Source: Synechococcus elongatus PCC 11801 (lineage in GTDB: Bacteria > Cyanobacteriota > Cyanobacteriia > Synechococcales > Synechococcaceae). Taken from it: a DNA stretch of 64,000 bases. The DNA lies in contig NZ_CP030139.2 in NCBI RefSeq assembly GCF_003846445.2, forward strand, positions 1,426,001 through 1,490,000, read 5' to 3'. The translations under genes and the position numbers were made by a program. Below, in pieces: positions 62,892-64,000 of this stretch (its first letter is position 1; each line of letters starts with the position of its first letter). A model generated the notes under the pieces. It was not told where the DNA came from. It searched no databases and worked only from the letters and a program-made list of their open reading frames with translations.

Positions 62892-63809
62892 TTAGCTAGG
62901 ATCTGGCGCACTAGGCTTAGCAACATGCGGTAATCCCCAGCCCAGCTTCTCGCGCAACACCCGAAAGAACTCATTGGGTTGAAGGCGAATAAACTTAGCA
63001 GAATAGCGCGATCGCTGGATTAAAACGCGATCTTCAGGCCAAACGTAGCAGCCTGCATTACCATCAACCACCATCATCAAGCGCTCGGGCGTGGCTGGAA
63101 AAATGGTCATTGGCTCGCGATTAGCAAAGACCAGCGCCCGTGATGCGAGGGAGTGCGGACAGATAGGAACGAGCTGAAAAACAGGAACATCAGGCGTGAC
63201 CACGGGGCCACCAGAACTGAGGGAATAAGCTGTGGAGCCGGTAGGAGTGGAAACAATCACACCATCAGCTGCAATATCGACGGGGACATGCTTACCGATC
63301 GCGACTTCAAAGTGACACATGCTCGTCAGCGGTTCGCGATGGAGTGCCATCTCATTCAGAGACAGGGCTGCCCAGCGAATTAGCTCTCGACGCAACACTT
63401 TGACTTCCATCATGGTGCGCTCTTCGAGGCTATATTCGGATGCGCAAAGCTGTTCAACCGCTGCAGGTAAGGTATCGAGATAAGCTTCTGCCAAAAACCC
63501 TAAGTGACCGGTATTAACCGTCAGCATGGGAACGCCAATTGGAGCCAGTTGGCGAGCAGCAGCTAAAACGGTACCGTCACCGCCCAACACGATCGCCCAA
63601 CGCAAATCGCGATCAAAGCCACGCGGCACTAAGCTTTCAACGGGAGTATGACAAATAACACTGTCGGGATTGGAATAGCCCAGTAGACCTGACTGGCTCG
63701 TCGCTAGACGAACACCCCAGCCGCGAGCATTAAGCTGCTGCTGCAATTCTTCGGCGATCGTGCAGGCTGTCGGTTTGCTGTCGTTGTAGATAATGCCGAC
63801 ATCTGGCAC
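62892..63809 (-). CDS. nadK: NAD kinase
   Basis: 305 residues from GTG 63809. GGDGT (76-80) in [60 protein letters not shown] and [13 protein letters not shown] are the NAD-kinase family signature. It makes NADP from NAD and ATP. Cyanobacteria have two paralogues, so this is one of them. It is followed by the response regulator on the same strand. Confidence 0.95.
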   Translation of the reverse strand: MPDVGIIYNDSKPTACTIAEELQQQLNARGWGVRLATSQSGLLGYSNPDSVICHTPVESLVPRGFDRDLRWAIVLGGDGTVLAAARQLAPIGVPMLTVNTGHLGFLAEAYLDTLPAAVEQLCASEYSLEERTMMEVKVLRRELIRWAALSLNEMALHREPLTSMCHFEVAIGKHVPVDIAADGVIVSTPTGSTAYSLSSGGPVVTPDVPVFQLVPICPHSLASRALVFANREPMTIFPATPERLMMVVDGNAGCYVWPEDRVLIQRSRYSAKFIRLQPNEFFRVLREKLGWGLPHVAKPSAPDPS

Positions 63810-63885
63810 GCGAGTACTGCACGCTAAAGGCCAATTGCAGTTCCGATTCTATCAGGGCTTGGGATCCCTGCTATCCCTGTGGGGA

Positions 63886-64000
63886 TCAGCGCAGAGGAGT
63901 CGCTAAGGGCGATCGCCAAATGGCATCGGCTACTCGAGCCACATCGACCATCGCAGCAACATCATGCACCCGCAGGATATCTGCGCCATGAGCGATCGCT
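63886..64000 (-). CDS. folP: Dihydropteroate synthase (partial, 5' end beyond window)
   Basis: The last ~37 residues: AHGADILRVHDVAAMVDVAR, then VADAIWRSPLATPLR and stop at 63886. The HGADILRVHDVA motif is the family's C-terminal signature (RVHDV, binding the pterin diphosphate). It makes dihydropteroate in folate synthesis. The rest of the gene lies past base 64000. Confidence 0.85.
   Translation of the reverse strand, partial: AIAHGADILRVHDVAAMVDVARVADAIWRSPLATPLR

Overview
The window is cyanobacterial chromosome. It carries photosystem I genes (psaI, psaL), the cytochrome b6f pair petB-petD, the PSI assembly factor ycf3, the plastid-type ribosomal protein PSRP-3/Ycf65, a phycobilisome-degradation type regulator (NblR-like), and very frequent copies of the HIP1 octamer GCGATCGC. 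From remembered protein sequences and the fbp-zwf-opcA and petDB-ctpA arrangements, the source is most likely Synechococcus elongatus (PCC 7942/6301/UTEX 2973 group) or a close relative. I could not run a search to confirm this. Genes are dense and on both strands, with many 4-nt start/stop overlaps and several convergent genes whose 3' ends overlap.

Layout. 1-5.4 kb: queA (cut by the window edge), a bicupin, a HAD phosphatase, ycf65, a coiled-coil/HEAT membrane-anchored protein, and psaI-psaL. 5.5-11.4 kb: a leftward cluster of a PfkB/RfaE-like kinase, der and an ECF-transporter T subunit, then a TonB-like protein, a lipoprotein amidase and a 57-residue orphan. 11.6-15.7 kb: fbp-zwf-opcA, the oxidative pentose phosphate operon, with a hairpin-rich leader and a perfect palindromic terminator shared with petBD. 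15.7-25.5 kb: petB-petD leftward, ctpA and an HD phosphohydrolase rightward, a TPR protein, a PsiE-like protein, a SIMPL protein, a HEAT protein, grxC-gshB, ycf3-gatC and DUF3288. 25.6-35.4 kb: the copper ATPase ctaA, atpB-atpC, groES-groEL under a CIRCE operator, murG, and tRNA-Arg(ACG). 35.6-44.9 kb: a PLP decarboxylase, a 2-Cys peroxiredoxin, a split photolyase-like gene pair, an RND efflux system, and a 0.56-kb AT-rich gap followed by a pilin-like protein. 45-53.9 kb: cydA-cydB, a degenerate lipid-kinase-like protein, and the ffh-rpsP-khpA-rpsU-phoH translation/targeting cluster, then a PD-(D/E)XK nuclease. 53.9-64 kb: an AarF/ABC1 kinase, recN, mutL, gcvT, a low-GC two-gene island (J-domain protein plus HNH nuclease), the NblR-like regulator, NAD kinase and the 3' end of folP.

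How it fits together. Most of the window is core photosynthetic housekeeping: light reactions (psaIL, petBD, atpBC, ycf3), dark sugar oxidation (fbp-zwf-opcA), redox defence (prx, grxC-gshB), protein folding and targeting (groESL, ffh) and DNA maintenance (mutL, recN). The accessory signals most worth follow-up are: (1) the photolyase-like pair in which the FAD domain gene precedes a separate antenna-type domain gene, the reverse of the usual order; (2) the AT-rich, HIP1-free J-domain/HNH nuclease module at 60.5-62.0 kb, which looks acquired and could be a defence system; (3) the DAGK-like protein that has lost its GGDGT loop; and (4) the CydA whose conserved pre-GRQPW glutamate is a cysteine.
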